From an uncultured Sutterella sp. (GTDB lineage: Bacteria; Pseudomonadota; Gammaproteobacteria; Burkholderiales; Burkholderiaceae_F): a stretch of 64,000 nt of DNA. The stretch lies in assembly GCA_944392755.1 (NCBI GenBank), contig CALXXT010000002.1:1-64000 (forward strand). The letters run 5' to 3'. Positions 62,872-64,000 of the stretch are shown here, piece by piece. Position 1 is the first letter of the stretch. Every line of letters begins with the position of its first letter. Under the pieces are notes generated by a model. The model was not told where the DNA came from. It worked only from the letters and a program-made list of their open reading frames with translations, and searched no databases. The position numbers and the translations under genes were made by a program.

Positions 62872-63771
62872 TTACGGAGCCGATGCCTTTTGCACTTCAT
62901 CGCTCGTTTGACGGGCGTCAACGCTTCGGCGAGTAAAAGTCTCGAAATCGTAAATGCCGGAATCCATCAGATGCGAGGGCGATACCCGCTTCATGCTCAT
63001 GAAGATGTTGTAGACCCTGCCGGGACACTCTCTATCCCATTGTCGAATGAGCGCCTTGAGCTCCGTACGTTTCTTGTTTTCTCCGGCGCCGCAAAGCCCT
63101 TTTCCGATCAATGGGTAGTTTCGGATTTTGGCCATTTTTTCAGTTTCGTATTCTCGGACGTAGGCAAGCGGTCGAATGACGACATGGCGGCCATCGTCGC
63201 TTCGCAGAATGGGCGGCATGCCTTTAAGACGCCCTCCGTAGAAGACATTGAGGAGAAAGGTGCTCACGATGTCGTCCATGTGGTGACCGAGTGCAATCTT
63301 CGTACAGCCAAGCTCGTCGGCAACGCGATAGAGAATGCCACGGCGCAGTCGAGAGCAAAGGGAACAGACATTTTGGCCGTCCGGAATCAGTCTCTGGATG
63401 ATCGAGTAGGTGTCCTGATCCTCAATGTGGTAAGGCACCCCGCAGTCTTCCAGGTACGTCCGCAACGTCTCAACGGGGAACTGCGGGATATGTTGATGGA
63501 TGTTGACGGCGACGAGCGAGAAGTCGATTGGAGCTCGTGCTTGGAGCGTTTTCAGCGCCTCAAGCAGTACGAAGCTGTCCTTGCCGCCGCTCATGGCGAC
63601 AAGGACTTTGTCTCCATCCTGGATCATGCCGAAGTCGGTGACAGCTTCAGCCGTGAGCTTGATGATCCGCTTGGTGAGACGGCGTTGTGATACGGAGAGC
63701 TGGTTGCGCTCATTCAGTTCCATTTCCGGTGGACGGCTTCCTTTGGGGGGACGAAAAATGACGGTTGCCAT
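62872..63771 (-). CDS. ttcA: tRNA 2-thiocytidine(32) biosynthesis protein TtcA
   Basis: A 299-residue PP-loop ATPase. [18 protein letters not shown] holds the SGGKDS loop (about 58-75), [13 protein letters not shown] carries the CxxC that binds the Fe-S cluster with a later Cys ([12 protein letters not shown]), and [15 protein letters not shown] is the TtcA-type HxxDD stretch. It thiolates C32 of some tRNAs. It lies 2 bases after the folB stop on the same strand. Confidence 0.95.
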   Translation of the reverse strand: MATVIFRPPKGSRPPEMELNERNQLSVSQRRLTKRIIKLTAEAVTDFGMIQDGDKVLVAMSGGKDSFVLLEALKTLQARAPIDFSLVAVNIHQHIPQFPVETLRTYLEDCGVPYHIEDQDTYSIIQRLIPDGQNVCSLCSRLRRGILYRVADELGCTKIALGHHMDDIVSTFLLNVFYGGRLKGMPPILRSDDGRHVVIRPLAYVREYETEKMAKIRNYPLIGKGLCGAGENKKRTELKALIRQWDRECPGRVYNIFMSMKRVSPSHLMDSGIYDFETFTRRSVDARQTSDEVQKASAP

Positions 63772-63773
63772 GA

Positions 63774-64000
63774 TTACTGGATGGTGCGTTCGGAGGGCGA
63801 GGCAGGGGCTCGCCAGACTTCGATGCCGACGGCGCCGGCATCGCTGTAGGCGTCAGGCTTGGAAACCTCAGCGCGCACGAGCGCTACGCCGGGAAGCGCG
63901 GTGATGCGTTTTGCGATGCGGTCGATCAGCGTTTCCTGCAGTGCAATGTGCGGGCCGGAGGCTTCTTCTTTGAAGATGTCGACGATGAGATCGTAATTGA
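63774..64000 (-). CDS. folB: Dihydroneopterin aldolase, C-terminal part
   Basis: Minus-strand frame open to the right edge; the TAA is at 63776-63774. About 75 C-terminal residues are seen: [48 protein letters not shown] and the closing [10 protein letters not shown]. These match the tunnelling fold of FolB, which acts in folate synthesis. The N-terminus and active-site Glu lie outside the window. Coupled to ttcA by a 2-base gap. Confidence 0.85.
   Translation of the reverse strand, partial: NYDLIVDIFKEEASGPHIALQETLIDRIAKRITALPGVALVRAEVSKPDAYSDAGAVGIEVWRAPASPSERTIQ

Overview
The window looks like a piece of a betaproteobacterial chromosome, most likely Burkholderiales of the gut-associated Sutterellaceae type (inference). 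The cell-wall block mreBCD-mrdA-rodA-rlpA, the blocks gatCAB and fmt-rsmB-DUF4390-ntrY-ntrX-trkA-trkH, and the orphan PTS triplet (EIIA-HPr-EI) all have betaproteobacterial order. Menaquinone synthesis (menA), an [FeFe] hydrogenase with its maturases and a HemN/HemW-like radical SAM protein point to an anaerobic, respiring host-associated lifestyle. No tRNA, rRNA, CRISPR array, insertion sequence or prophage was seen; almost everything is ordinary chromosomal coding sequence at high density.

Layout. 1-0.66 kb: end of a 5'-nucleotidase and an AT-rich gap with a cluster of DnaA boxes. 0.67-5.2 kb: dolP-like lipoprotein, menA, ybeD, a catalytically dead PBP5-like protein, birA and coaX. 5.2-13.4 kb (minus strand): rod-shape and septal wall operon mreB-mreC-mreD-mrdA-rodA-rlpA, followed by an M20 peptidase and a HIT protein. 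13.6-16.8 kb: gatCAB. 16.9-20.5 kb: pyrE, xthA, rsuA, ampG-like. 20.5-24.1 kb: UPF0149, ptsI-ptsH-EIIA and a DUF1840 gene. 24.1-32.9 kb (minus): trkH, trkA, ntrX-like, ntrY-like, DUF4390, rsmB, fmt. 33-38.5 kb: alpha/beta hydrolase, def, topB, corC-like. 38.7-42.1 kb: aapJQM-type amino-acid importer without its ATPase. 42.1-48 kb: DUF1857, tex, NCS2 permease, prfC. 48-53 kb (minus): hydA-hydB-cytochrome b, terminator, hydF-hydE. 53.3-60.8 kb: HemN-like radical SAM, acyl-CoA ligase, uup, an lpoA-like gene, and divergent rsmI. 60.8-64 kb: ppk2, a parS cluster, a CBS protein, ttcA and the end of folB.

How it works together. The hydrogenase block encodes a two-ferredoxin H-cluster subunit without a signal peptide, a small subunit with a Tat signal, and an FdnI-type cytochrome b. 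The simplest reading is a periplasmic respiratory [FeFe] hydrogenase that feeds electrons from H2 into the menaquinone pool, for which menA is also in this window. HydE and HydF are present; HydG is not. The two most notable non-coding elements are three parS-type centromere sites within about 270 bp (62.06-62.33 kb) and a DnaA-box cluster (0.49-0.66 kb). Together they suggest the window lies in the replication-origin domain, although gene orientation does not clearly support an origin at its left end.
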